Below, piece after piece: positions 22,638 to 31,012 of a DNA stretch of 45,969 bases (position 1 is the first letter of the stretch; the number at the start of each line of letters is the position of its first letter). The notes below the pieces were generated by a model. It was not told where the DNA came from and made no database searches. It saw only the letters and a list, made by a program, of their open reading frames with translations. Source of the stretch: a virus; IMG/VR virus record IMGVR_UViG_3300035168_000194, positions 1 to 45,969 of that record, one strand, 5' to 3'. The position numbers and the translations under genes are program-made.

Positions 22638-24434
22638 TCACATCGCCTCCCTTCCGCGCAGCGCCGCATCGAGCCGCGCGCCCACCCATGCGAAGACGGG
22701 GCGCGCCCAGCTATTGCCGATTGCGGCATAGCGCGGCCCGTCCGCCGCCGGCGCGCCGCGCGTCTCGATCGCGGTCCAGCCGTCGGGCATGCCCTGCAAG
22801 CGCTCGCATTCGAGCGGCGTGAGGCGTCGCACGGCCCAATGCTCGGCGACATAGGAACGCGACGAGCCGCCGCTCGCGGCGCGCAGATTGGCGGTGTCGT
22901 GCGGGCCTTCGAATTGCGCGCCGCCCTCGCGGCCACGGAGGTCATAGGCGACTGCCCACGGCTTCACGGTCTCGAGCGCGCCCGTGCTGTCCGTGAACAC
23001 TGCCGGCGGTCGCGCATAGCCGCGCCCATCGTCGCCGCGGAACCGATCCTGGAACGCCACCGCCGGCGGATGCGCGCTCGCCGAGAGCGGATGCGACGGC
23101 CCGCCCGGCTGCGGATTGCATCGGTTCTCCGGATGCGTGATCTTCGTCGTGTCGAAGCAGATCGGCGCCTCTATGATCGGATTGAGCAGCCCAGCGGCAT
23201 TGCCGCCTTTCGCGCCCTTTGAGCGCTGCCAATAGGCGGTCAGAGTGTCGGCGACATGCTGGACGATTAGGCACCCGTCACGCCCAGGACCGTCGCCTTT
23301 CGGCGTTCCGGCGCCGAGCGTCGGCGCCACGCCGTCGACGACAAAGGTCTCGCTCTCGAAATCGAGCCGCCCGGCCGGCCCGCCATGCGCGTTCAGCGCC
23401 GCAGCGACCTCTATCTCTCCGCTGCAATTGTTCCCGCCGAATGCTCGTGGCCGCACCATTCGCATGTCGGCCACCACGTCGCCGCATTGTGCTCGCTGCA
23501 GCTCTCGCAGAGGAAGTGCGGCGCCATCGCGTTCGACGAGAAGATTCTCGGCGGTGTCTGCGTCATTCCGCCATCCGCCACTGCCCGGAGAGCCCGCGCC
23601 AAGAGGGCGGGCAATTCCTTCCCGCGCGCCTCGGCCCTTCGCAATACCCCCGCGCAGGCCTTTGGGCTCAAATAATACTTCGGCGGGATCGGCCCCGTTT
23701 CCAAAATCTCCGACAAGGACGACGCGCTCGCGTCGTTGGGGCACGCCGAAATGTTGAGCGTCGAGAACCCGCCATGCCGCCCGTCCGAGAGGCCCGGCAA
23801 CCAGACCCGCGCGCGGCCATCGGGGCACATGACCTTCAGCGCGGTCGATAAATTCTCCGGTCTCGTTTCCGTCGTCGTCCTTGACGGCGATGCGCTCGGC
23901 ATCTCGCCATCGCCAGACGGAGGAGCTTTTCCCGCGGCGCGGGCGCTCACTCGGAAGCAGGGGATCATCTGCGCCGACAAGCGCTCCCAGGAAACAGCCG
24001 AAGGCGTTGTCCTCAAGGCTGAGGATTCCGGGCACGTTTTCCCAAACAACGTTTCGAAGTCCGGCATGTTCGACGAGCTCGTGAGCGAGGAGGGCGAAGG
24101 CGAGAGTGAGATTGCCGCGCGCATCGGCGAGCGAGCGACGCCGGCCGGCGACAGAGAAGGCCTGGCAGGGCGTTCCGCCGCACAGCACGTCGACGCGGCC
24201 GACCGCGCGCGGATCGATCGTCGTGAAGTCGCCGAAATTCGGCGGCGCGTTGCGCGACAGCGGCTCGTCCGGAAGATTGGAGCCGAAGCGCGCCGCCAGC
24301 ACGGCGGACGGGAACGTGGCGATCTCCGCGAAGCCCGCCGCCGTCCAGCCGAGCGGTCCGAATGCCAGCGACGCCGCCTCTATGCCGGAGCAGATCGAGA
24401 GGAAGCGGATCGGATCGACGGCGCGCGCGCTCAC
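22638..24434 (-). CDS. DNA cytosine-C5 methyltransferase
   Basis: A 598-residue protein. Motif I: FLSICSGIEAASLAF (11-25); motif IV: GGTPCQAFS with catalytic Cys90; motif VI: VVWENVPGIL (about 129-138); motif VIII: HFGVPQRRERVVLVG; motifs IX-X near the C-terminus: RRLTPLECERLQGMPDGWT and YAAIGNSWARPVFAWVG. The long section between VIII and IX (about 300 residues) is the target recognition region and is larger than usual. GTG 24434 overlaps the Dam stop as GTGA. Likely protects phage DNA; no matching restriction enzyme is seen nearby. Confidence 0.93.
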   Translation of the reverse strand: MSARAVDPIRFLSICSGIEAASLAFGPLGWTAAGFAEIATFPSAVLAARFGSNLPDEPLSRNAPPNFGDFTTIDPRAVGRVDVLCGGTPCQAFSVAGRRRSLADARGNLTLAFALLAHELVEHAGLRNVVWENVPGILSLEDNAFGCFLGALVGADDPLLPSERPRRGKSSSVWRWRDAERIAVKDDDGNETGEFIDRAEGHVPRWPRAGLVAGPLGRAAWRVLDAQHFGVPQRRERVVLVGDFGNGADPAEVLFEPKGLRGGIAKGRGAREGIARPLGAGSPGSGGWRNDADTAENLLVERDGAALPLRELQRAQCGDVVADMRMVRPRAFGGNNCSGEIEVAAALNAHGGPAGRLDFESETFVVDGVAPTLGAGTPKGDGPGRDGCLIVQHVADTLTAYWQRSKGAKGGNAAGLLNPIIEAPICFDTTKITHPENRCNPQPGGPSHPLSASAHPPAVAFQDRFRGDDGRGYARPPAVFTDSTGALETVKPWAVAYDLRGREGGAQFEGPHDTANLRAASGGSSRSYVAEHWAVRRLTPLECERLQGMPDGWTAIETRGAPAADGPRYAAIGNSWARPVFAWVGARLDAALRGREAM

Positions 24435-25285
24435 TCCGCCGCCTCCGCGAACAATCGCCGCTGCGGCGCGGCGCGCATCGCATTTGGGCTGAGCCAGAGA
24501 CATTCGACGCGCGGCCGCGCGCCATCGGCATAGGTCTCCCGCTCCACCCGCGTCCAATCCCCGAGCGCCTCGTCATAGAGCGCGCTGCGATAGCCGCTGA
24601 TCGCGACCATGCCCCGCAGGTTTCGCGCAATCGCGAGCAGCCGCTCATGCCCCTCCCGCGTCATCTCATGCTCGTAATCGCCGCCGGCGTCGCGCGTCTC
24701 CGGCAGATATGGCGGGTCGAGATAGTGGAGCGTCTCCGGCCCGTCGTGCTGCGCGATCACATCGAGAGCGGGCCGGTTCTCGATCACGACGCCGCGCAGC
24801 CGCTCGACGATCGCCGGGAGCGCGTCCGGGAAATTGCGCCAGTCGCCGGCGGGAGTCGTCCCGCTTCGATTCGAATTGGCGCGAAAGCCGGTCGCGCGCC
24901 CATGCGCGTTAGACCCGAACCCCTGGAAGCAGACGACGAGCATGCGGCGCGCGCGCTCGACTTCGTCGCCGTCGCGTTCATGGCTCGCGACGAATTCCTC
25001 ACGCGCGAAAGGCGTCAATTGGAGCGCCCGCGCGAGCCGCGCCGCATTCGCCTCGTCGCGCAGCACGCGAAACAGGTTCACGACGCGCCCGTCGAGATCA
25101 TTATAGACCTCGGCATAGACGCGCGGCTTGCGCAGCAGCACGCTGCCGCCGCCTCCATAGGGCTCGACATAGACGCGATGCGGCGGAAGATGCGCGATGA
25201 TCCAAGGCGCGAGCCGCCACTTGCCGCCATGCCAACGCACGACGGGACGCGCGACCGACGAGAGAGATTGAGATGACGCGCTCAA
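24431..25285 (-). CDS. Dam-like D12-class DNA adenine methyltransferase
   Basis: A 284-residue enzyme. VRWHGGKWRLAPWIIAHLPP (17-36) is the AdoMet-binding start of D12-class enzymes, YVEPYGGGGSVLLRK (39-53) is motif I, and LHYLDPPYLPETR (about residue 190) is catalytic motif IV with DPPY. VCFQGFGSNAHGR is typical of the phage branch of this family. ATG overlaps the HNH-like stop; GTGA couples it to the C5 enzyme. It probably modifies adenine in a short phage-genome motif. Confidence 0.92.
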   Translation of the reverse strand: MSASSQSLSSVARPVVRWHGGKWRLAPWIIAHLPPHRVYVEPYGGGGSVLLRKPRVYAEVYNDLDGRVVNLFRVLRDEANAARLARALQLTPFAREEFVASHERDGDEVERARRMLVVCFQGFGSNAHGRATGFRANSNRSGTTPAGDWRNFPDALPAIVERLRGVVIENRPALDVIAQHDGPETLHYLDPPYLPETRDAGGDYEHEMTREGHERLLAIARNLRGMVAISGYRSALYDEALGDWTRVERETYADGARPRVECLWLSPNAMRAAPQRRLFAEAAE

Positions 25286-25680
25286 TCCGCCGCCCTCCCG
25301 CGCGCCGCCTCGCGCTCCACCGCGGCGAGCGTCTCCGTCCGCAGCATCGCCAGCGCGTCGGCATGGGCGCGCAGCGCCGCCTCCACCGCGCCGATATTGC
25401 GCACGCCCGCGAGCAGATCCTCGACGCCGAGCCCGGCCAGCATCACCGCGGCCCGCGCCACCATCTCCTGCGTCGCGACCTCATGGCCGCGCAGATGATT
25501 GCACGCGGCATGCGCCGGATAGACCAGCCCGAGCCCATGCGCGCCGCGCGCGCCCCGCGAGACCACGACCGGCGCGAGATGATCGGCGGAGCGATCGCCG
25601 GCGATCGCGCCGCCGCAGATCACGCAGACATCGGGAAAGCGCCAGCAGGCGCGCCGCGCGGCGCGCGAGCGATAGGTCAC
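25282..25680 (-). CDS. HNH-endonuclease-like zinc protein
   Basis: A 132-residue protein. FPDVCVICGGAIAGDRSADH has a CxxC and a D-H pair; LVYPAHAACNHLRG has the second metal-site pair and the HxxCN of HNH/McrA-type folds. The middle VVVSRGARGAHGLG gives the expected spacing. The C-terminal half is helical. HNH proteins cut DNA; here the His catalytic candidate is in ADHL. Overlaps Dam as ATGA. Whether it is active is uncertain. Confidence 0.65.
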   Translation of the reverse strand: MTYRSRAARRACWRFPDVCVICGGAIAGDRSADHLAPVVVSRGARGAHGLGLVYPAHAACNHLRGHEVATQEMVARAAVMLAGLGVEDLLAGVRNIGAVEAALRAHADALAMLRTETLAAVEREAARGRAAD

Positions 25681-25880
25681 GGCGCGCCTCCCTCACGCTC
25701 CGCCCTCGCGAGAGCGGCGACGATCTCGCCGACGGTCAGCCCCGCCGGCAGCCGGCGCAGCACGGCGAGCAGGACGCGCCGCACTTCCGCGACGCTCCGC
25801 CGCCGCCGGAATTTCGCGCCGGCGCGATCGGTCGCGACCCCGCGTCCCGCCGCGAGCGCCTCGCTCAGCAATTCGCGCAT
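25677..25880 (-). CDS. Small HTH-like protein (67 aa)
   Basis: Starts MRELLSEALAAGRGVATDRA; the rest GAKFRRRRSVAEVRRVLLAV, LRRLPAGLTVGEIVAALARA looks like a compact winged helix. The stop overlaps the HNH-like start as ATGA; the start lies inside the last 16 nt of the Nudix gene. Function unknown. Confidence 0.5.
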   Translation of the reverse strand: MRELLSEALAAGRGVATDRAGAKFRRRRSVAEVRRVLLAVLRRLPAGLTVGEIVAALARAEREGGAP

Positions 25881-26386
25881 CCAGGGCCTCCGTCGCGCGT
25901 CTCGGCGCCTCCCGTTCGCGCCCATCCTCGCCCCGCCGCCGGTCCATGCACGGTGAGGGTGAAGGGCGCGATGATCTCCTCGACGAGCGCATGCCGCGCG
26001 AGCGGGACGAGGTAGGCGAGATTGGGAACGAGCTCGGCCGCGCCGCAGCGGATCGAGAGAACGCTCCGCCGCACGAGCTCCTCGTCGGCCTGCGTCGCCG
26101 CCTCGCGGAACGCGGGCCCGCGATCGGCGAACACATCGACCCAGGCGTCCGGGAAGCGCAGCCGCACGACCCGCTTCCATGTCTCCGCGGGGATGAGGAC
26201 GCCCGCCTCCTCGCGCATCTCGCGCTCCATGGCGGCGGCGGCGATCTCGCCCGGCTCGAGCTTTCCGCCGATCCCATTGAGCAGCCCGCTCATCCACGCC
26301 GGCCGCCGCTTGCGGATCAGCAGCACATGCTCCGCCGCCGCGTCGAAGAGAAAGCCGAGCGCATAGCGCGTCTCGTCGCCCGTCAT
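25865..26386 (-). CDS. Nudix hydrolase
   Basis: A 173-residue protein with a full Nudix box: GKLEPGEIAAAAMEREMREE followed by AGV (about 41-63; G-x5-E-x7-REMREEAG). It hydrolyses nucleoside diphosphates linked to another group, using Mg2+. The start MTGDETRYALGFLFDAAAEH and LLIRKRRPAWMSGLLNGIG are typical of MutT-type small enzymes. It may clean damaged nucleotides or process NAD/NAD-like signals. It sits in the methylase operon. Confidence 0.88.
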   Translation of the reverse strand: MTGDETRYALGFLFDAAAEHVLLIRKRRPAWMSGLLNGIGGKLEPGEIAAAAMEREMREEAGVLIPAETWKRVVRLRFPDAWVDVFADRGPAFREAATQADEELVRRSVLSIRCGAAELVPNLAYLVPLARHALVEEIIAPFTLTVHGPAAGRGWARTGGAETRDGGPGCANC

Positions 26387-26973
26387 CGTCCCGCTCCTCT
26401 CGCGCGATCGAGCGCGCTGCGGCCCGGCGGCGGATCGCCGAGCAGCTGCGCCGCGCCGGGCCCGAGGGGCCGCGACAAGAAGCGCCGCGACGGCAGCACA
26501 GGCGCCGAGGCCCTCGGCCCGGCGACGACGCGCAGGATCGGGACGCTTTCGCGCGGCTCTCGCGCGCCGGCGTCCTCGCCCTCCGTCGCCTCATCCGCGA
26601 TCGACGCCCGCACGCGAAAGGCGCGCAGCCCATCGGCGACCGCCGCCTCGCGCGCCGCCGTCAGCCAATGCCCGCGATGCGAGGAGCGCGCGCGGGCGCG
26701 AAACTCGCCGAGAACGGAAATGGCGCGCAGCGCATCGAGCGGGTCGAAGCCGACGAGCTCCGCCTGCTCGATCGAGCGCCCGGAGGGCTCGATCAGCCGC
26801 AGCCCGGCGAAGGCGAGAAAACGGATGCGCTTCTCATGATCGTCGAGCGCGCGCCGATCGTCATCGTCGCGCAGCAGAGCGGCGGCGAGGCGCTCGGCCT
26901 CGCGCGCCAGAGCGACGCTGACCTTGGCGCGAGTCTCGCAGGCGGTCAGGGGTTCGGTCGATTCACGGGTCAC
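26383..26973 (-). CDS. Uncharacterised helical protein
   Basis: A 196-residue protein from GTG 26973, chosen because GGGAGG lies 5 nt upstream; the ORF could be extended to 27069 but that would run through element B. VTRESTEPLTACETRAKVSV, RIRFLAFAGLRLIEPSGRSI, EQAELVGFDPLDALRAISVL, GEFRARARSSHRGHW. Mostly helical with a low-complexity C-terminus. No known family is recognised. It overlaps the Nudix gene as ATGA. Confidence 0.6.
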   Translation of the reverse strand: MTRESTEPLTACETRAKVSVALAREAERLAAALLRDDDDRRALDDHEKRIRFLAFAGLRLIEPSGRSIEQAELVGFDPLDALRAISVLGEFRARARSSHRGHWLTAAREAAVADGLRAFRVRASIADEATEGEDAGAREPRESVPILRVVAGPRASAPVLPSRRFLSRPLGPGAAQLLGDPPPGRSALDRARGAGR

Positions 26974-27004
26974 AGGCGCCTCCCACACGAATGCGTCGCA
27001 AAGA

Positions 27005-27143
27005 CCCTTGCATCCCATGGCGAGCATTTTCGGCGAGACGGCTTCGATCGTGTCAAGGATGCGAAGCACCGCCTGCGGCGGCGCGCGCCGAAGGCGCGCG
27101 TCCTTGACACGATCGAACCGCTCGCCACACTAGGATGCAAGGG
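27005..27143. repeat. Nested-palindrome element, copy B
   Basis: 139 bp with perfect 11-bp terminal inverted repeats CCCTTGCATCC/GGATGCAAGGG and inner perfect 17-bp arms TTCGATCGTGTCAAGGA (27043-27059) and TCCTTGACACGATCGAA (27101-27117). The core holds CGCGCGCC-gaa-GGCGCGCG. The core is the reverse complement of the core of copy A while the flanks agree. Confidence 0.85.
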
Positions 27144-27189
27144 CAGGTTTGAATGCCGGGCGTGGTTCGGGCGGCGCATCGCAGCCTCT

Positions 27190-27510
27190 TCAGCAATAAT
27201 CATCGTCGAAGCTCGACGGCCCGTCGGAAGCGATCGCGTCGACGATCGCCTCTAAGATCAAGTCGAGGTTGGCGAGACAGTCGAAGAGCGCGCCGGTCGC
27301 TTCGAACGGCGGCGACGTGATTCCGCACAGATGCTCCGGCGGCGGCGCATCGCGGTAGAGCACGATGCTCTCGATGTCGAATTCCGGCGGGTCGCCAGGA
27401 TCGCCGGGATATGACAGCGAGCCCATGTGAGCGGGTGAGCCGTGGCTCGTCACGGAAAACTCGACATCCGCGACGAAAGGGAACCCCATGAAGTTCATCT
27501 CGATCAGCAT
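27190..27510 (-). CDS. Small acidic prophage protein
   Basis: A 106-residue protein (MLIEMNFMGFPFVADVEFSV, SLSYPGDPGDPPEFDIESIV, then LNLDLILEAIVDAIASDGPS-like acidic end). It looks beta-rich, acidic, with two cysteines. The ATG is joined to the previous stop as TGATG. It resembles small proteins that neighbour phage replication genes, role unknown. Confidence 0.65.
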   Translation of the reverse strand: MLIEMNFMGFPFVADVEFSVTSHGSPAHMGSLSYPGDPGDPPEFDIESIVLYRDAPPPEHLCGITSPPFEATGALFDCLANLDLILEAIVDAIASDGPSSFDDDYC

Positions 27511-27818
27511 CACAGATCTCCGATATGCGCCTGCGGCGCCGGCGCGCAGACCGGAACGCGCCCATAGACCCGATCGGCCATCGCGCGGCGCGTTCCGGTC
27601 AGCTGCGCATGCAGCTCGGCGCTCTTCTCCGGCGACGCCCGGCGCAGAAGCTCGCAATCGCTCAGCTTCGCGACGCCCTCCGGCCACCCGCACCACATCA
27701 GCGCGTCGGACTCCGGATCGGCGGCGGCAACGATCCATTCTTCGCCCGATGGGCGATGCAGCACGACGTCACCGCAACGGATCGGGGCGTCTCCTTCCTT
27801 CGTTTCCGGCATCGTCAT
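27510..27818 (-). CDS. Small prophage protein with beta-barrel-like core
   Basis: A 102-residue protein: MTMPETKEGDAPIRCGDVVL, HRPSGEEWIVAAADPESDAL, MWCGWPEGVAKLSDCELLRR, then a helix. GDVVLHRPSGEEW... resembles a short SH3/KOW-like barrel in phage proteins. ATG 27818 has GAGG just upstream. Function unknown. Confidence 0.6.
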   Translation of the reverse strand: MTMPETKEGDAPIRCGDVVLHRPSGEEWIVAAADPESDALMWCGWPEGVAKLSDCELLRRASPEKSAELHAQLTGTRRAMADRVYGRVPVCAPAPQAHIGDL

Positions 27819-27823
27819 GGACC

Positions 27824-28063
27824 TCACAGCTCCCCGATATGCGCCTTGCACGCGAACACGATCCCGCGCCGCGGGTCGCCATGCCCGAGCCCCGTCTCCG
27901 CATCGCAGCGGAAGCAGCGATGCGCCTGCGGCGATTTGAGATCGACGACGCCATAGCGCGCGACGATCTCGCCCCGCGTCATCCGCGCCGCGCCCGCCGG
28001 CGCCGGCCGCGAGGCAGGCGCAGCGGGCGCCGCGCTCGCTCCGAAGAGATCGCCGCCCCTCAC
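27824..28063 (-). CDS. Small zinc-ribbon-like protein
   Basis: A 79-residue protein with a Pro/Ala-rich start and then HRCFRCDAETGLGHGDPRRG, IVFACKAHIGEL, i.e. CxxC...CxxH, a likely zinc site. It overlaps the SNF2 stop as ATGA, so may act with it. No known function. Confidence 0.6.
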   Translation of the reverse strand: MRGGDLFGASAAPAAPASRPAPAGAARMTRGEIVARYGVVDLKSPQAHRCFRCDAETGLGHGDPRRGIVFACKAHIGEL

Positions 28064-29877
28064 AGCCGGCCCCCGCGCAGCGCCGCCAGCATCTCGGCCT
28101 TGTGCCGCTCGGCGGAGTCGCGCGCCGCGCGCGCGTCCTCCTCCGTCTCCGCCCGGTCGTTCATCAGGCCGAGGAATTGCCGCTCCTTCAGCGACAGCGC
28201 GCCCATCACGAAAGGATCGGAGCCGAGCTCCGTCGTCAGATAATAGACGAGCACGCTATCCTTCTGGCCGAAGCGATAGGCGCGGTCCTCCGCTTGCGCA
28301 TGCACTGCCGGCGACCAGTCCATCTCGACATGCACGACGACGCGCGCCCGCGCCTGCAGCCCGTCTATGCCGGTCGCCGCGCGCAGCGCGATCAGGCAGA
28401 GATCGGTCTCGCCGTCGATGAAACGCCGCCGGCTCTCATCTTTCACGGCGAGGCTCTCCTCGCCGGTGATGCGCGCCGGACGAAACTCCTCGAGCGCGTC
28501 GCAGATCGCGTCATGAACGGCATGGTGATGCGCGAAGACGAGCGTCGGCTGTCCCGCTTCCATCAATCCGCGCAGAAAAGCGACCGCCGCCGGAACCTTG
28601 GAGACGCCCGTCGCCTTGCGCAGCTTGGCGATCGCCGTCGCCTCCATCTGCCCTTGCGCGAAGGAATTGCCCTGCAGCTCCGCCTCGCGCGCGAGCTTCA
28701 CCGCTTCCTTCACCAGCTCGCGGAAGGTTCCATCATCCGCGTCGATCGGCTCGATCACGCGCCGCTTCGGCGGCAGCTCCGCCAGCACATCCTCCTTGCG
28801 CCGGCGCAGCATCAAGCCACGATCGGTGAGATAACGCCCGAGCGCATCGGGCTCCGCGACGACAGCCGGGTCGGTCGAAGAGCACCACTTCTCTTGAAAC
28901 GAGACCTTCGCACCGAGGCACCCGCGCTCGAGCACATTCAGCACATTGAAGATTTCGATGCCCTTATTGTAGATCGGCGTGCCCGAGAGGCCGACGACAT
29001 TCGCCGCGCGCCGCGCGAGGTCTCGATTGGCCTCGAACTTCCGCGTCCCTTGATGACGCAGCTCCTGCGCTTCGTCGAAGATCACCGCCTTGACGAGCCG
29101 GCCGATCAGCAAATCCTTCCAGCTATGCGCCGCGAGATAATGGAGGATGTAGATATCCGCCCGCGGCGTCTCGCGGCTCGGCTTCAACCCGCGCAGCGAC
29201 AGGAAGGAGAGGCGCGCGCCCGCCGCGAGCAGTCCCTTGCGCGCGTTCTCGCATTCGAGAAACTCGACGATCTTGCGCTCCCAATGCGTCTGCACATGCG
29301 ACTGGCAGACGATCGCCACGGGCCAGGCGTCCAGCGCGTCGAGAAAGGCGAGCGCCTGCACCGTCTTGCCGAGGCCCATATCGTCGGCGAGCAGCGCGCC
29401 GCTATGCGCGAGCAGGAACCGCACGCCCTCCGCTTGAAATGCCTGCAGCTCGCCGCGGAACCGCCCCTTGCGCGACGCGAGCAGATCCTCGACCGGCCGG
29501 CTCTTCAACCGCCACGTCCGTTGCGCCGCGTCGAGCCGCCGCCGGAACGCGCCCTCGGCCTCCGGATCGACCTCGGTCGGATAGCGCCGCATCAGCATCA
29601 GAAGATCGGGAAAGCTCGCATTCACATCGGGCCAGGACGCCGCATCGCGCCGCGCCGTGACATTGCAGGGCGAGAAGAGACGCTCGGCGAGCGCGACCGC
29701 ATCCACGACGCCGCGCAAATACCAGCGCGCCGGCAGCTCCTCGCGCGCGCCATCCTTCTCCGGCGTCCAGGAGAGCCGCGCCACGGCGCCGGCTGAGGAC
29801 GGACGCCGCAGCACTTCCGGGACATCGCCGTCCTGTTCGTCCGGACCTCGCATCATTGTCGCCAAGGCGCGCGCCAT
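28060..29877 (-). CDS. SNF2-family DNA helicase/translocase
   Basis: A 605-residue ATPase. Motif I: LLADDMGLGKTVQALAFL (about 162-179); motif Ia: VAIVCQSHVQTHWERKI; motif II: FDEAQELRHQ (DEAQ instead of the common DEAH/DEGH); motif III: VVGLSGTPIYNKGIEIF; C-terminal lobe with QPTLVFAHHHAVHDAICDAL, AATGIDGLQARARVVVHVEM and motif VI QAEDRAYRFGQKDSV. ATG 29877 has GGAG eight bases upstream. Phage SNF2 proteins are thought to help recombination, replication or anti-defence; no partner domain is fused here. Confidence 0.9.
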   Translation of the reverse strand: MARALATMMRGPDEQDGDVPEVLRRPSSAGAVARLSWTPEKDGAREELPARWYLRGVVDAVALAERLFSPCNVTARRDAASWPDVNASFPDLLMLMRRYPTEVDPEAEGAFRRRLDAAQRTWRLKSRPVEDLLASRKGRFRGELQAFQAEGVRFLLAHSGALLADDMGLGKTVQALAFLDALDAWPVAIVCQSHVQTHWERKIVEFLECENARKGLLAAGARLSFLSLRGLKPSRETPRADIYILHYLAAHSWKDLLIGRLVKAVIFDEAQELRHQGTRKFEANRDLARRAANVVGLSGTPIYNKGIEIFNVLNVLERGCLGAKVSFQEKWCSSTDPAVVAEPDALGRYLTDRGLMLRRRKEDVLAELPPKRRVIEPIDADDGTFRELVKEAVKLAREAELQGNSFAQGQMEATAIAKLRKATGVSKVPAAVAFLRGLMEAGQPTLVFAHHHAVHDAICDALEEFRPARITGEESLAVKDESRRRFIDGETDLCLIALRAATGIDGLQARARVVVHVEMDWSPAVHAQAEDRAYRFGQKDSVLVYYLTTELGSDPFVMGALSLKERQFLGLMNDRAETEEDARAARDSAERHKAEMLAALRGGRL

Positions 29878-29883
29878 CTTCAC

Positions 29884-29998
29884 CGCTCCGCAAATTCATC
29901 CCGCGCGCCCCGGCGAGCAGCCGGGAGCGCGCGACGCCGACGCAACACGCGACGAGACGAGGGAACGCGAGACCCGAACGCGACTAAGCTCTTGCCGA
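29884..29998. other. Intergenic gap upstream of SNF2 gene
   Basis: About 115 bp with several GCGAGA-like short repeats. No promoter or structure that I trust. Confidence 0.3.
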
Positions 29999-30406
29999 TC
30001 AGCCCGGGATCACGGGCCAATCATCCTCGCCAGCCAGCTCATCAGCGAGCCGATCCAAACCAGCAGCGCCGCCGCGCAGCGCATCGCCGCCGCGGCCAAC
30101 CGCAGCGACGCCGCGCAGGATCGCCGCATGAAGCTGCGCGCGCGCCGTCGCATTCTGCTCGGCGCCGAGCCGTCGCCGCTCGGCCCGCGCGCGATGCGCT
30201 TGCAGCGCGGCGGCGATGCGGCGGTCGAGGGCGGCGTCGAGCCGCTTGGGCGGCTTGTAGAGGAGGCCCCAGAGCCTCCAATACGGAATCCCATAGAGTC
30301 CCTCGATCCGCCCCATCGCATTGCCGAAATCTCCGGGCCCCCGCATCTCCAGCGTGACCAGCTCGCGCGCATCCCGTGATGCATCCTCCACGAACGCCGA
30401 ACTCAT
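29999..30406 (-). CDS. Uncharacterised prophage protein
   Basis: A 135-residue protein (MSSAFVEDASRDARELVTLE, MRGPGDFGNAMGRIEGLYGI, PYWRLWGLLYKPPKRLDAAL, DRRIAAALQAHRARAE). The pattern GIPYWRLWGLLYKPPKRLD is a family common next to phage replication/SNF2 genes. ATG 30406 has GGAG nine bases upstream; ATG 30436 is possible but would place the palindrome 30418-30432 inside the gene. It may start the SNF2 operon. Confidence 0.6.
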   Translation of the reverse strand: MSSAFVEDASRDARELVTLEMRGPGDFGNAMGRIEGLYGIPYWRLWGLLYKPPKRLDAALDRRIAAALQAHRARAERRRLGAEQNATARAQLHAAILRGVAAVGRGGDALRGGAAGLDRLADELAGEDDWPVIPG

Positions 30407-30417
30407 TTGGCCATTCT

Positions 30418-30432
30418 CCAAAAACTTTTTGG
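30418..30432. promoter_or_regulatory. Palindrome CCAAAAACTTTTTGG, possible operator
   Basis: A perfect inverted repeat of 7 bp around one C, just upstream of ATG 30406. Its A/T content is far above that of the surroundings. It differs from the GGAACAAAAYGTTCC operators. Confidence 0.4.
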
Positions 30433-30436
30433 TCAT

Positions 30437-30679
30437 CCGCCAACCCCGAATGAGTCATGCTCTGCGCATTCGGAGGCGAGGGACACACCATGCAGACCCA
30501 GGGCGAACCCGCATTCACGACGATCGGCCGCCAAGCTTGGATGATCGTGACGCGCCTCGCCCGAGGCCGGAAACCCGAAGACGCGGCCGCTCCGCTCCAC
30601 TGGAGCGGCCGCGCCCCTCATGCGGCGCCGGGCTGTCGGGGACGCGCCGCGAGAGAAGAACCGACACGCGCCGCCACGC
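30437..30679. other. Low-information stretch with a GC-rich hairpin
   Basis: Contains a hairpin with perfect 12-bp arms CGCGGCCGCTCC (30582-30593) and GGAGCGGCCGCG (30602-30613). A plus-strand frame starting ATG 30490 has a GGAGG nearby but runs into the antisense of the next gene with Arg-rich low complexity, so I do not call it. Possible transcription end of the minus-strand gene at 30680. Confidence 0.45.
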
Positions 30680-31012
30680 TCACCGCCACAGCCATGCGAG
30701 CGCGACGAGCGCGAGCGCGCCGCCGACGACGCCGGCGAGCCGTCGCCGGACATGCGCAGAAAGAAGCGTCGCAACCGTCGCCCGCGCCGGCTCGTCGAGC
30801 CGAAAGCGCGCGCGCAAGAAGGAGGCGTCATGCACGACATGCCAGGCCGCGGTCTCGCGCAGACGCACGCAGATCGCGCCGTCCCGTGTCCGCCACATCG
30901 CATCGACGGTGTAGACCTCTCCGGTGCGCAGCGGCGTCGGCCCAAAGCGATCAGGAACCGCCGCCTCCACACAGACGACCTTCGTTCCCGGCGCGGTGTC
31001 TTCCGAGATCAT
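30680..31012 (-). CDS. Small protein with C-terminal membrane helix
   Basis: A 110-residue protein. MISEDTAPGTKVVCVEAAVP, RTGEVYTVDAMWRTRDGAIC, VRLRETAAWHVVHDASFLRA, then RRLAGVVGGALALVALAWLW as a membrane helix at the end. The soluble N-terminal part (about 80 residues) looks beta-rich, and may face the cytoplasm. ATG 31012 is preceded by a GGGGG stretch. It is linked to the 41-residue gene by ATGA. Confidence 0.65.
   Translation of the reverse strand: MISEDTAPGTKVVCVEAAVPDRFGPTPLRTGEVYTVDAMWRTRDGAICVRLRETAAWHVVHDASFLRARFRLDEPARATVATLLSAHVRRRLAGVVGGALALVALAWLWR

Noticed and set aside
28102-29796. 564-codon plus-strand frame
   Set aside because: Antisense shadow of the SNF2 helicase, which has all motifs.
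30582-30613. Rho-independent terminator
   Set aside because: Strong 12-bp stem but followed by GC-rich sequence, with no T tract on either strand.
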